In this document: in pieces, positions 15,863 to 25,096 of the stretch
How the letters are laid out: each line of letters opens with the position of its first letter
Numbering within the stretch: the stretch's first letter is position 1
NCBI GenBank assembly: GCA_002409285.1
Contig: DHUT01000044.1
Span: 19,503-63,970 of the forward strand
Length of the DNA stretch: 44,468 nucleotides
Source: Firmicutes bacterium UBA5227
Lineage (GTDB): Bacteria; Bacillota; Clostridia; Tissierellales; Sedimentibacteraceae
Direction of reading: 5' to 3'
The notes under the pieces: generated by a model
The model's database searches: none
Told to the model about the DNA's origin: nothing
What the model saw: the letters and a program-made list of their open reading frames with translations, nothing else
Made by a program: the position numbers and the translations under genes

Positions 15863-17548
15863 ATGACAGAAAAATTTTTAAGCGATATTGAAATTGCCCA
15901 GCAGGCAGACATGAAGGTAATTAATACTATTGCGGATAAGATAGGAATACCTGATAAATATGTGGAGAATTACGGCAAGTATAAGGCTAAAATTGATTAC
16001 AGATACTTACAGAATGAGTTGAAAGATAATGAAGACGCTAAACTTATATTGGTGACGGCCATAAATCCTACACCTGCGGGTGAAGGAAAGACCACCACTA
16101 CAATAGGGCTGGGGGACGCTCTTTCAAGTCTCGGCAAAAAAACAATAATTGCTCTTCGTGAACCATCATTAGGACCTGTATTTGGAGTTAAGGGTGGAGC
16201 AGCCGGAGGAGGATATGCCCAGGTAGTGCCGATGGAGGACATTAATCTTCACTTTACAGGTGATTTCCATGCCATAGGTGCTGCAAACAACCTTTTGGCA
16301 GCTATGATTGACAACCATATCCATCAGGGAAATGAATTAAATATTGACACAAGAAGAATTGTATGGCGCAGAGCTGTTGACATGAATGACAGACAACTGA
16401 GACATATTGTAGACGGACTTGGGGGAAAGACAGAGGGAGTAGTCAGAGAGGATGGATTTGATATTACGGTTGCCTCAGAAGTAATGGCAATATTCTGCCT
16501 TTCAAATGATATAACAGAATTAAAAGAAAATTTGTCTAAAATAGTTGTTGCCTATAACAGAGAGGGTGAACCGGTAACAGCAGGACATTTAAAAGCCCAG
16601 GGAGCTATGGCGGCACTTTTAAAGGATGCTTTAAAACCAAACCTGGTACAAACCCTGGAGGGAACACCTGCATTTATTCACGGAGGACCTTTTGCAAATA
16701 TTGCCCACGGGTGCAATTCGGTTATTGCCACAAGGATGGCAAGTAAGATAGCTGATTATACAGTTACGGAAGCCGGATTTGGAGCTGATCTGGGAGCAGA
16801 AAAGTTTATTGATATAAAATGCAGAAAAACCGGTTTAAGACCAAGTGCGGTTGTTATAGTCGCAACGGTAAAAGCATTAAAGTATAACGGCGGAGTCGCA
16901 AAGGCGGATTTAGGCGCAGAAAACCTGGACGCATTGGAAAAAGGGCTGCCTAATCTTTTGAAGCATGTTGAGAATATTACTCAGGTATTTAAACTCCCTG
17001 CTGTTGTTGCAATAAACAGATTCCCTACAGATACAGAGGGCGAACTGAATTTAATCAGAGAAAAATGCAGGGAATTAGGAGTTAATGTTGCTTTGTCCGA
17101 GGTATGGGGCAAGGGCAGTGACGGTGGTATGGAGCTTGCCCAAGAAGTAATACGTCTTGCTGAAACAGACAGCAATGTTGAATTTGCATATGACCTAAAA
17201 TTACCTATCAAAGAAAAAATAAAAGCTATTGCCACAAAACTTTACGGTGCAGAAGATGTTGAATTCTCTCCAAAGGCAAGTAAGGAAATAGTAAACTTTG
17301 AAAAGGTGGGATTCGGCAACCTTCCTATATGCATGGCTAAGAATCAATATTCGCTTACAGATGATGCAAAAATTTTAGGAAGACCTACAGGATTTAAAAT
17401 AACCATAAGAGATATAACCATTTCCGCCGGCGCAGGATTTTTAGTTGCGCTTACAGGTGATATTATGAAGATGCCCGGACTTCCAAAGGTTCCTGCTGCT
17501 GAAAACATAGATGTGGATGTGGACGGAAAGATAAAGGGGTTGTTCTGA
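15863..17548 (+). CDS. fhs: Formate--tetrahydrofolate ligase
   Basis: 561 aa, the usual length. It joins formate to tetrahydrofolate with ATP to give 10-formyl-THF, the entry of formate into C1 metabolism. The P-loop TPAGEGKTTT (about residues 68-77) and GVKGGAAGGGYAQVVPM (about 110-126) are characteristic. ATG at 15863 behind CAGGAGGG. The gene has its own promoter and is followed after two bases by a formate/nitrite-family channel gene, so formate import and activation are co-transcribed. In acetogens and purine- or amino-acid-fermenting Clostridia this enzyme works in the methyl branch or in reverse to make ATP. No other Wood-Ljungdahl gene is in the window, so the direction cannot be told. 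Confidence 0.97.
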   Translation: MTEKFLSDIEIAQQADMKVINTIADKIGIPDKYVENYGKYKAKIDYRYLQNELKDNEDAKLILVTAINPTPAGEGKTTTTIGLGDALSSLGKKTIIALREPSLGPVFGVKGGAAGGGYAQVVPMEDINLHFTGDFHAIGAANNLLAAMIDNHIHQGNELNIDTRRIVWRRAVDMNDRQLRHIVDGLGGKTEGVVREDGFDITVASEVMAIFCLSNDITELKENLSKIVVAYNREGEPVTAGHLKAQGAMAALLKDALKPNLVQTLEGTPAFIHGGPFANIAHGCNSVIATRMASKIADYTVTEAGFGADLGAEKFIDIKCRKTGLRPSAVVIVATVKALKYNGGVAKADLGAENLDALEKGLPNLLKHVENITQVFKLPAVVAINRFPTDTEGELNLIREKCRELGVNVALSEVWGKGSDGGMELAQEVIRLAETDSNVEFAYDLKLPIKEKIKAIATKLYGAEDVEFSPKASKEIVNFEKVGFGNLPICMAKNQYSLTDDAKILGRPTGFKITIRDITISAGAGFLVALTGDIMKMPGLPKVPAAENIDVDVDGKIKGLF

Positions 17549-17550
17549 TA

Positions 17551-18294
17551 TTGGATAATTCTTGTTTATCACCTAAGGAAACCTCTGAAGCACTTATACT
17601 AACAGCACAGAACAAAGCATCCATGACAACTCAAAAGCGACTTTTAATGAGTGTCATGGCAGGGTTGTATATATCTCTTGGTTCACAGGGCTTTATTGTA
17701 ACCTACGATAATATATTTTTGAGAGCGGCTGTATTCCCCGTTGGACTCATGCTCATAGTCCTGGTAGGAGGAGAGCTTTTCACGGGTAATTGTCTGATGA
17801 CATTTGCTTTACTGCAAAAGAAAATTAAGGCAGGAGATTATTTAAAGAGCCTGGTGCAGGTTCTTGTGGGAAATCTCATTGGAGCGTTACTGGCAGTAGC
17901 CTTGCTTTATTTGGGAGGTGTGTACAATAATCCCGTACTTCAGGAGACAGTTGTAAAAATTGCAAGTGCAAAACTGTCGCTTACCTTTACAGAAGCATTG
18001 TGCAGGGGAATATTGTGTAATATTCTTGTGTCGCTGGGAGTATGGTTTGCCACAACAGCAAAGGACACAACGGGTAAGCTTCTTGGATGCTGGTTTCCTA
18101 TAATGCTGTTTGTGCTTACTGGATATGAACATGTTGTGGCAAATATGTTTTACTTACCGATGGCTGCGCTGTTTGATTCCACAATAACCATATCTGAAAT
18201 TTTAATCAAAAACTTTTTACCCGTAACTATCGGTAACTACATAGGCGGTGGTATTCTGATACCTGTTGTGTATTACAGGGTGTATCATAAATAA
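17551..18294 (+). CDS. Formate/nitrite transporter family channel
   Basis: 247 aa with about six membrane helices. VGGELFTGN (about 71-79) is the FNT-family signature. TTG start at 17551 behind AAAGGGGT, two bases after the fhs stop, so translation is probably coupled. FNT channels (FocA, NirC and others) pass formate, nitrite or hydrosulfide. The pairing with fhs points to formate. An FdhC-like or FocA-like name would be a guess, so no symbol is given. Confidence 0.9.
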   Translation: MDNSCLSPKETSEALILTAQNKASMTTQKRLLMSVMAGLYISLGSQGFIVTYDNIFLRAAVFPVGLMLIVLVGGELFTGNCLMTFALLQKKIKAGDYLKSLVQVLVGNLIGALLAVALLYLGGVYNNPVLQETVVKIASAKLSLTFTEALCRGILCNILVSLGVWFATTAKDTTGKLLGCWFPIMLFVLTGYEHVVANMFYLPMAALFDSTITISEILIKNFLPVTIGNYIGGGILIPVVYYRVYHK

Positions 18295-18305
18295 TGTAAA
18301 AAAAT

Positions 18306-18338
18306 AAATCTTCAGTGTTCTGAAGATTTTATTTTTTT
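18306..18338. terminator. Bidirectional terminator between the FNT channel gene and the EamA gene
   Basis: AAATCTTCAG (18306-18315), loop TGTT, CTGAAGATTT (18320-18329): a perfect 10-bp stem. T-rich sequence follows on the plus strand (18330-18338), and the A-rich left flank gives T residues on the minus strand. Its right arm reaches the stop codon of the convergent EamA gene. Confidence 0.8.
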
Positions 18339-19231
18339 GTTGCTACCACACTGTTATCAGCAGGCTTATCTTTTACTACTGTAACTACCAGTACGCCTGC
18401 TAAAATTAATATACATGCGGCAATATTTTTATATGAAACAGGTTCTTTTAAAATTAATATTCCAAGCACTACGCTGGTTATGGGTTCCAGCATACCCACA
18501 ATTGAGGTAATTGTGGGACCTGCGTTTTTCACTGAAATGAAAATGAAAGTATTTGCTAAAAATGATACCAAAAAGGATATAAGGGCTGTATACAACCATC
18601 CCTTTGGTGTAAGTGAAAAAGTCAGGTTGCCGCTTACTGCCGAAGCAATAAACAAATATACTGAAGCAACTATTGTCAGATAAAGATTTAACTTAAACGG
18701 ATACATATTATTCAGACCACTTTTATCTATATACAATATATGAGCCGCATAAATTACTCCCGAAATCAGAGCCAGCATAACTCCCATGATGTTGAAGTTT
18801 CCTTCAAAAAACAGCATTATGCCTGTTGTGGATAATATTAGTGCCACAATTTTTTCAGAACTTACTTTTTCTTTGAATAGCAGGATACAGGCAGCGGTTA
18901 CCAATACGGGATAAATATAATGAATGGTGGTTGACATTCCCACAGAGATATAATTATATGCACCATATAAAGTCAATGCTGTCAGTGTGGGCCCCAACGA
19001 TGCAAGTATGGCAACCTTTTTGCATTCACCTGCTGTTATTTTAAAATCATTTTTTTTATATCCTTTATACTTTAACATTGCAAAAATAAAAGGAACGGAA
19101 AGCAGGTTTCTGTACAATGTAAGTGCCATGGTATTGCTTCCCTCCAAATATGTCAGCTTGGCAAGAATCGGTGTGCAGCCATATATAATACCGGCTAAGA
19201 CACCAAAAATAATGCCTTTTTTTTTATTCAT
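18329..19231 (-). CDS. DMT-superfamily transporter with two EamA domains
   Basis: 300 aa with about ten predicted helices in two EamA repeats. The first begins GIIFGVLAGIIYGCTPILAKL, the second GVMLALISGVIYAAHILYI, with the typical GMLEPITSVVLGILILKEP (about 242-260) near the end. The ATG has GGGAGG upstream. Family members export or import amino acids, metabolites or drugs; the substrate cannot be read from sequence. It lies 17 bases downstream of the SEC-C gene and is probably co-transcribed with it. Confidence 0.88.
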   Translation of the reverse strand: MNKKKGIIFGVLAGIIYGCTPILAKLTYLEGSNTMALTLYRNLLSVPFIFAMLKYKGYKKNDFKITAGECKKVAILASLGPTLTALTLYGAYNYISVGMSTTIHYIYPVLVTAACILLFKEKVSSEKIVALILSTTGIMLFFEGNFNIMGVMLALISGVIYAAHILYIDKSGLNNMYPFKLNLYLTIVASVYLFIASAVSGNLTFSLTPKGWLYTALISFLVSFLANTFIFISVKNAGPTITSIVGMLEPITSVVLGILILKEPVSYKNIAACILILAGVLVVTVVKDKPADNSVVATKK

Positions 19232-19248
19232 GACGCCTCCCAGGGCTT

Positions 19249-19752
19249 TTATTTATCCTTGCCACAGCATTTTTTGTACTTTTTACCGGAACCGCACGGA
19301 CATGGGTCGTTTCTTCCTATTTTCTCTCCAACTGTAACCTGTTTTGACTTGTTAAAGTCTTTCTTAATCTGTTTCCTTTTTTCATCATCGAAGATATTGC
19401 TCCATTCTTCCATTCCATAAAGCCATTCAGCCTTTGCTTCATGCATGTTCCATAATAGCTTTTCCCAGTCAAGTTCAGCTTTGACTTCCGAGTCATCTGT
19501 CAAAGCTTCTAAATCTAATTCTTCTCTAAAGCTTGAGCTTGCTCCGTCAAGAAAACCTACATATTGCAGCGCTGTCATATTGTTCTTTTCAGCTAAATCT
19601 TTTACAGTGCCTTCTATCAAAGGATTTTTCGATTCGAGAATTGCTTTGTAACAATCAGATTCCTTTCCCATGTAATTCCTGAAAAACTCCTCATATTCCT
19701 CTTGTGTGGTGATATTCTTTAAATTATCATTCCATTCTGTATATAAACTCAT
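19249..19752 (-). CDS. SEC-C motif-containing protein
   Basis: 167 aa from the ATG at 19752 (GGAGG just upstream; the in-frame TTG at 19764 lies over that site). Residues 1-140 are mostly helical and acidic with no motif I recognise. The C-terminus is a zinc-binding SEC-C domain, GRNDPCPCGSGKKYKKCCG, with Cys-x-Cys and Cys-Cys ligands. SEC-C domains occur at the end of SecA and in many small proteins of unknown role, often linked to ribosome or protein-export contacts. Function unknown. It probably heads the operon with the EamA transporter. Confidence 0.85.
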   Translation of the reverse strand: MSLYTEWNDNLKNITTQEEYEEFFRNYMGKESDCYKAILESKNPLIEGTVKDLAEKNNMTALQYVGFLDGASSSFREELDLEALTDDSEVKAELDWEKLLWNMHEAKAEWLYGMEEWSNIFDDEKRKQIKKDFNKSKQVTVGEKIGRNDPCPCGSGKKYKKCCGKDK

Positions 19753-19780
19753 ACTATCCTCCAATTATTTTACTATGGTT

Positions 19781-19809
19781 ATTTTAACAGCAATAAAATA
19801 AAATTTCAA
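19781..19809 (-). promoter_or_regulatory. Predicted promoter of the SEC-C/EamA operon
   Basis: On the minus strand TTGAAA (19804-19809), 17 bases, TAAAAT (19781-19786), about 28 bases before the ATG at 19752. Confidence 0.5.
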
Positions 19810-19895
19810 GGGAAATCATTGGAGAATTCATACGCAAGAATTGCATGAAAGTATTTCAACTTCAATTTTAGATATATGATTTAATTTGGGTTAAA

Positions 19896-19921
19896 CGAAA
19901 AAATCGCCGCATATGCGGCGA
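19896..19921 (-). terminator. Rho-independent terminator of mscL
   Basis: TCGCCGC (19904-19910), loop of four, GCGGCGA (19915-19921): seven GC-rich pairs. On the minus strand a run of six T residues follows. Only seven bases separate it from the mscL stop. Confidence 0.85.
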
Positions 19922-19927
19922 CTGTTA

Positions 19928-20356
19928 TTATTGCTTTTCCTTAAGTAAATCCCTGATTTCTGCAAGAAGCTCCTCCTGAGTTGGCTTTGCCGGTTCATCC
20001 GGAACTGTTTCAAGCTCCTTTTGTTTTACAAGCTTTTCTCTTGATTTGTTGATTAATTTGATAAATGCAAAAATTGAAAGTGCAACTATCAGAAAATCAA
20101 CAACATTTTGTATGAAGTTGCCATACATTATTGCTGCTTCGGGTTTTACTACCTGACCACCCTCTGTGATGGCTTCGCTCATGACAAATTTCAATGACTT
20201 AAAGTCCATGCCTGCCATGAAGTATCCAAGTATGGGCATTATCAGGTCGTCAACTATGGATGATACTATTTTACCAAAGGCACCACCCATGATAACACCT
20301 ACCGCCATGTCCAAAACATTGCCTTTGAAAGCAAATTCTTTAAATTCCTTCCACAT
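19928..20356 (-). CDS. mscL: Large-conductance mechanosensitive channel
   Basis: 142 aa. FKEFAFKGNVLDMAVGVIMGGAFGKIV at the N-terminus is the MscL S1/TM1 signature, a second helix lies at about 80-100 (NVVDFLIVALSIFAFIKLI), and the charged C-terminal helix ends TQEELLAEIRDLLKEKQ, forming the cytoplasmic bundle. A homopentamer in the membrane that opens under hypo-osmotic shock. Strong AAGGAGAG before the ATG. It lies downstream of the glycosidase gene on the same strand with 128 bases between and a possible promoter of its own. Confidence 0.96.
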   Translation of the reverse strand: MWKEFKEFAFKGNVLDMAVGVIMGGAFGKIVSSIVDDLIMPILGYFMAGMDFKSLKFVMSEAITEGGQVVKPEAAIMYGNFIQNVVDFLIVALSIFAFIKLINKSREKLVKQKELETVPDEPAKPTQEELLAEIRDLLKEKQ

Positions 20357-20400
20357 AATTCTCTCCTTGATAAATATTGAGTTAATATTTTTAATTCTCT

Positions 20401-20429
20401 TATATATATACCCTGATTAAATTTATCAA
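20401..20429 (-). promoter_or_regulatory. Possible promoter of mscL
   Basis: On the minus strand TTGATA (20424-20429), 17 bases, TATATA (20401-20406). The -10 is imperfect, and read-through from the upstream gene is an alternative. Confidence 0.35.
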
Positions 20430-20484
20430 ACATAATTTTGAAATATTTATACTAATTCAGATTAAATGTTTCTCCAGAAATGAA

Positions 20485-23103
20485 TCAGTTCTTATATTTC
20501 GGGCCTGCAGAGGTTATTCCAAGCTCAAAGCTATCGTCATATTCAATATACCGGATGCCGTTCTCTATTATGGTATTCTCTTTATCTGCCTTATATACAA
20601 CAAAGACCTGATTTTTTTCAGAAGCTTTTTCGAGAATTTCTTTCAATACTTTTAACTCTCTTTCATCAGCTATATCATCCAGTCCGGTATTCATCGTAAG
20701 CACCATGGTTTTATTTTCATAATTTAAAAAGCTTTTGATGTTATTCCACATTGTAGTATTGCCGGCGCTCATTGTTCCGTTTGTAATGATACCGTCAAAG
20801 TATATGATTTCTCCCTTGCCTGAGAGTATTTCTTTTTTGTTATCTGTTACAACAAGTTTTTCAGAATAATCAGATACTTTTGATGCTTTCATGTAATCAA
20901 CAAACGTGGTTTCGTTTTGAAGACCCAAGTCTTTATCAATCGGTTCATACAAAATTCTAAGGTTGTCAATATATATTGTTCCGGAATCCTTCCTTGTTTC
21001 ATTTATTTCAGCAAGGTAAATATTCTTTAGTGTTACAGGATAAGCAGTTCCATCAGGAATAACCGCTTCAACCCATTTCCATCCGTTCCAGTTCACTTCG
21101 TCTTCAAAAGTAAGTTTTATCTGGTTATTGTTAGCGTCATTAATTCTGGCTCTCAGCCAATGGTTTTTGCCGTCGCCGTAAACCCACATACCTATTGCCT
21201 TAGGTTTGTCCTCTAATTTTATTCCTTCGCCGTCTTTCCCAAATTCTACAAATGCAATGCTCTGGTCGGTCATTTTAGTGAAATCATAGTCTAATTTCAA
21301 TGCTGCCGAACCTTCCTTAACGAAGTCTCTGGTAGTGGATATATTTCCGGAAGAACCCTCAGGATATAGGGTTAATTTTAAGTTTCCCAGGTTTTCAAAG
21401 CTGTTAAGGGTGTTATATCTGTATCCAACCTTAACAAGAATATTCTTTGTGGCATTTCCAAAGGTTGCTGTTATAGCACCTGTGTTGCTTACATCTCCTG
21501 CCGTGAATATTCCGTTTTCAATTGTTCCTATTTTGTTCCTGAAAGTATATGAAATATATTTTGCGGGTATGTAGGAGGAATTTCCGTTTTTGTCGATTCC
21601 AAGGATATCACCCATTTCGTAGGTGTCCCCAAATCCAAAGGTCAATGAATCTGTACTGAACTTCAATGCAACAGGTGTATCAAGTACATTAATTTCCACC
21701 TTCCCCTGGGCAGCTCCTGTTTCAGCGGTAATAAGCGCTTTACCTGCTTTAGAAGGATGGAATACATTATTTACAACTTTCCCGGCATCAGCGGGAGATA
21801 CAGTATAATTAACGTTGTTTGGTGTAACCTCTATGGGAGTATAATATTCGTTGTAAAATTTAAGTTCCATGCCTACTTCAGTATTGTTAAATACAGATTT
21901 TTGTGCGGGTATAATTTCTATAGAGCCTATATTGCTGCTGTCAGGAGATGTGTTAAATACTCCGACACCTGATGCTATTTTTCTTTCTCTTCCGTCTGAA
22001 GGAATATTTACAACTGTAATATTTGAATTTTTCAAAAAGTCAATACCCATGGTTGTGGAGCCTCCTCCATCCATGTTTACTGCATTGTAAGCACCTAAAT
22101 CAAGCATTATTTCTGCGAGCTCAGTCTGCTTAACACCAACGTAATTCTTATTTCTTCCGTCAATAGTTACCATTATCATTTCAGTACCATCTTTATTGAA
22201 GCCTATTGCTGTTCTTGGGTTTGCTCCTAAGGCTTCATTACTTACATCATTCAGCTGCCCGTCTTTAACCAGATAATTCAATGCACCGAAAGCGAATTCA
22301 ACATTTTCCGGGCTGAAATCAAGCTGTATGTCCAGGGTTGCCGGCAGACCGGGTATAAATGACTGCTCAAGCTGTGCCATTGTTGTGGCATTTCGGCTTG
22401 AGATAACATATCCGTCTTCAGGAATTATTACGGGTGCCTGGTTTTTTCTAACTTCTGTGACTGTTTGTCCAACTACAACAACCTCTACGATATCCTTTGT
22501 GCCATCATATCCGGGAGACATCATGTTCCAGTCTCTGGTAAGTATTGTGGGACCCCAGTCCAATGATGATGTTTTATTCAGGACAACAACATTGTATGCT
22601 GTGCTGTCTGAGCCGTACAGGGTAATTATTGGATTCCATACTGATATGTTTACATTTTGATCAAGTAATCTTGAGACCGTAGGGTAACCGCTGCTGTATG
22701 GAAGAGGCGATGTGATTAAATTTCCATTATCTATTAATGGACCATAGGTATATGTAGGGTCTCCCATGTAAAAAAAGTCACCGTTAACCGCAGCAGAAGC
22801 ACCTGATGACATCATCATGGAGCTTAAAGTGTTTCTGACGGATACACCGACCGCACTGTTTATGGGTTTAATCTGTGTGTACTGGTCGGTCAGGTCTGCT
22901 CTGACTACATTGATATTCATCCAGCCTATACTGGTGAATTTTTCGATTTTTTCATATGTTATACCTGTTGAGAGCCTTGTTTCCTTTGACAGGTCATGTA
23001 CTGTGTAAAAACTGCTTCCATAAGCGTAGGAGCTTAATAAGATTGCCAAGGCCGCAGAAAAAGCAGCTATTTTCTTGATAAACAAATAGATCATTCCTTT
23101 CAT
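20485..23103 (-). CDS. Secreted phosphodiester glycosidase (NAGPA-domain) family protein
   Basis: 872 aa. A hydrophobic signal segment is at about 8-29. The NAGPA domain (PF09992) spans about 100-395, with AAVNGDFF (104-111), NPRTAIGF and the catalytic-type motif NMDGGGSTTM (343-352). An immunoglobulin-like segment follows (about 395-590), then a beta-rich carbohydrate-binding-like region (about 595-745) ending in SGTIYIDNLRI. A final 120 residues are of unclear type. It would act outside the cell on a phosphodiester-linked sugar, perhaps of a wall polymer or exopolysaccharide. The start is uncertain: ATG 23103 lacks a ribosome-binding site, while the AAAGGA inside the first codons would suit the TTG at codon 7, just before the signal segment. 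No LPXTG or S-layer repeat is seen. Confidence 0.85.
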   Translation of the reverse strand: MKGMIYLFIKKIAAFSAALAILLSSYAYGSSFYTVHDLSKETRLSTGITYEKIEKFTSIGWMNINVVRADLTDQYTQIKPINSAVGVSVRNTLSSMMMSSGASAAVNGDFFYMGDPTYTYGPLIDNGNLITSPLPYSSGYPTVSRLLDQNVNISVWNPIITLYGSDSTAYNVVVLNKTSSLDWGPTILTRDWNMMSPGYDGTKDIVEVVVVGQTVTEVRKNQAPVIIPEDGYVISSRNATTMAQLEQSFIPGLPATLDIQLDFSPENVEFAFGALNYLVKDGQLNDVSNEALGANPRTAIGFNKDGTEMIMVTIDGRNKNYVGVKQTELAEIMLDLGAYNAVNMDGGGSTTMGIDFLKNSNITVVNIPSDGRERKIASGVGVFNTSPDSSNIGSIEIIPAQKSVFNNTEVGMELKFYNEYYTPIEVTPNNVNYTVSPADAGKVVNNVFHPSKAGKALITAETGAAQGKVEINVLDTPVALKFSTDSLTFGFGDTYEMGDILGIDKNGNSSYIPAKYISYTFRNKIGTIENGIFTAGDVSNTGAITATFGNATKNILVKVGYRYNTLNSFENLGNLKLTLYPEGSSGNISTTRDFVKEGSAALKLDYDFTKMTDQSIAFVEFGKDGEGIKLEDKPKAIGMWVYGDGKNHWLRARINDANNNQIKLTFEDEVNWNGWKWVEAVIPDGTAYPVTLKNIYLAEINETRKDSGTIYIDNLRILYEPIDKDLGLQNETTFVDYMKASKVSDYSEKLVVTDNKKEILSGKGEIIYFDGIITNGTMSAGNTTMWNNIKSFLNYENKTMVLTMNTGLDDIADERELKVLKEILEKASEKNQVFVVYKADKENTIIENGIRYIEYDDSFELGITSAGPKYKN

Positions 23104-23288
23104 TTTTCATTCTTTGTCGATTATATCATAAAACAAGGACAACCATTATTACAGAATTGTTAAGTAAAGAAACAATTTTTAGCAATAAAGGTTTAAATTC
23201 CATTTATATTAGACGAGCTTTTACATATTTTGTTCCGCTTTTTCAAATATATTTTTCATATAATTATTCACTTTTATAAATAAATAAA

Positions 23289-23317
23289 TTGACTATCAAA
23301 GATTATGCGTCTATAAT
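23289..23317 (+). promoter_or_regulatory. Predicted sigma-A promoter of the first M20 gene
   Basis: TTGACT (23289-23294), exactly 17 bases, TATAAT (23312-23317), about 30 bases before the ATG at 23349. Confidence 0.75.
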
Positions 23318-23348
23318 GAACATTAAAAAATTATCTGGAGGGAATCTT

Positions 23349-24551
23349 ATGAGCAACTTGTTAAGTGAAGCAAAAGCATTGCAGAATGAAATAGTAACAG
23401 ACAGAAGATATTTGCACCGACATGCTGAATTGGGAATGGACTTGCCTATGACTTCTGCATATATTATAAAAAGGCTGAAAGGAATGGGATATAAGCCGGA
23501 GGTAGTTGCAGGTTCAGGAGTGGTTGTATTGGCTGGGGGGAAAAAACCGGGCAAGGTACTACTTTTAAGAGCAGACATAGATGCACTGCCAATTGCAGAG
23601 GAAAATGACCTGAAATATAAGTCTGAAACGGGAAACATGCACGCATGCGGTCATGACACGCATGCTGCCATGCTCCTTGGTGCGGCAAAGCTTTTAAAAG
23701 ATCATGAAGATGAAATAGAAGGTACGGTTAAGCTTATGTTTCAGCCTGCTGAAGAAAGACTGTATGGTGCAAAGGCAATGATAGAGGCAGGAGTTTTAGA
23801 ATCTCCGAAGGTTGATGCAGCCGCTATGATTCATATTTTTTCGGGAATGCCTATGAAAGCCGGAACGTTAGTTGTGGCGGAAGGGGGATATTCGTCTTCA
23901 TCAGGGGATATGTTTCATATAGATATTCAGGGGAAAGGCGGTCATGGTGCCATGCCTCAGGATTCTATAGATCCGTTAAATGCTGCTGCACATATTTTCA
24001 TGGGATTACAGGAAATAATAGCAAGGGAGGTTACACCTTCAAGTACTGCGGTTATAACTGTAGGGCAGATGCACGGAGGGAACGCAGCAAATATTATTCC
24101 TGATACATCATTTATAGAAGGTACTATAAGAGCTTTTGACAACCGAGAGAGAGAGTTAATGAAAAGACGTGTTGTTGAAATATCGGAGAGAGTTGCTTCT
24201 GCCTACAGAGCGGAAGCGTCGGTTGAATACAGAATGGAGTGCCCATCTGTGTACAATGATTCATCCCTTTCTGAATTGTGTATTTATGCAAACAGAGAAA
24301 TGTTGGGTACGGACAATGTTTTGTCCTTTGGAGAAGTATTTCCTGACGGGAGAATGACAGGCTCAGAGGACTTCGGATATATAAGCCAGAAGGTTCCTTC
24401 AATAATGATGGCACTGGGCGGCGGTTCGCCGGAAGAAGGATATCCATATCCGCAGCACCACCCCAAAATAAATTTTAAAGAAGATATATTTTATATAGGT
24501 GCTGCAGTATATGCAAACACAGCAATTCAGTGGCTGAAAAATAATAGATAA
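23349..24551 (+). CDS. M20-family amidohydrolase (N-acyl amino acid / hippurate hydrolase type), first copy
   Basis: 400 aa from the ATG at 23349 behind CTGGAGGGA; the longer frame from 23289 would start inside the promoter. The metal motif HACGHDTH holds Cys100, His102 and His105. LRADIDALPI, QPAEER, the dimerisation-domain motif GKGGHGAMP, GSEDFGY and HHPKINF complete the M20D pattern. It removes acyl groups from N-acyl amino acids or cleaves related amides in the cytoplasm, with two divalent metals. The usual GLHV reads MIHIFSG but keeps the His. It has its own promoter and is followed by a 545-base gap before a transporter-like gene and a second M20 paralogue. Confidence 0.92.
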   Translation: MSNLLSEAKALQNEIVTDRRYLHRHAELGMDLPMTSAYIIKRLKGMGYKPEVVAGSGVVVLAGGKKPGKVLLLRADIDALPIAEENDLKYKSETGNMHACGHDTHAAMLLGAAKLLKDHEDEIEGTVKLMFQPAEERLYGAKAMIEAGVLESPKVDAAAMIHIFSGMPMKAGTLVVAEGGYSSSSGDMFHIDIQGKGGHGAMPQDSIDPLNAAAHIFMGLQEIIAREVTPSSTAVITVGQMHGGNAANIIPDTSFIEGTIRAFDNRERELMKRRVVEISERVASAYRAEASVEYRMECPSVYNDSSLSELCIYANREMLGTDNVLSFGEVFPDGRMTGSEDFGYISQKVPSIMMALGGGSPEEGYPYPQHHPKINFKEDIFYIGAAVYANTAIQWLKNNR

Positions 24552-25096
24552 ATTAGAGGCACGCATACAGCATATTTATCAGGAGCGTCTTTTGCTGTTT
24601 ACAGCAAACATAGTAAACAAAGATAATGGGGACGGTTTTTAATGTCAGTCAGGTTTCCTGATAGTAAGGATAATCCCCGGTATCATATATTATCAATAAA
24701 CCTTAAATAGTCTTTCATGTAGCTAACTTTCAAATAAATATACACTTCTATATAATTTTTGCAATTATCGGTACCATCTTGTATATGCATATTTATGATA
24801 TAAATTTATCATTCCGTATATTGCGAAAATACGTACAATGCCCAAATGACATACGTTTTCTAAAGAACATTAAAAAAGTTTTAAAAAATATATATTGCCA
24901 TCAATGTAATACTATGCTATAATTCCATCTAAAAATAAAAAACATGCTCATAACTTATTTTATAACAATTCATTTTACAGCATTTTTATTTATGCCATAG
25001 ATAACTCGGGTTTATTTGCAATTATTCTATTGACATTTGCTAAAGAAATATTTGAAATTATTAATAATAATGTTCATAGCATGGCAAGGAGGAAAC
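24552..25096 (+). other. 545-base AT-rich intergenic region with one strong promoter
   Basis: No gene was found. It holds a short perfect hairpin at 24591-24608 (TTTGCTGT, loop TT, ACAGCAAA) without a T-tract, a GGGGACGG sequence at 24628-24635 of the kind seen in some dispersed repeats, and the promoter at 24895-24923. From there a leader of about 165 bases runs to the ATG at 25097. I looked for known riboswitch signatures in that leader and saw none. Confidence 0.5.
24895..24923 (+). promoter_or_regulatory. Predicted promoter of the membrane protein/M20 pair
   Basis: TTGCCA (24895-24900), 17 bases, TATAAT (24918-24923) with an extended -10 TGC directly before it. Transcription would begin near 24930. 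Confidence 0.7.

Noticed and set aside
24591..24635. Perfect small hairpin and GGGGACGG sequence as a mobile-element remnant
   Set aside because: The hairpin has no T-tract or second copy in the window, and the G-rich motif alone is too short to show a repeat family or transposase.
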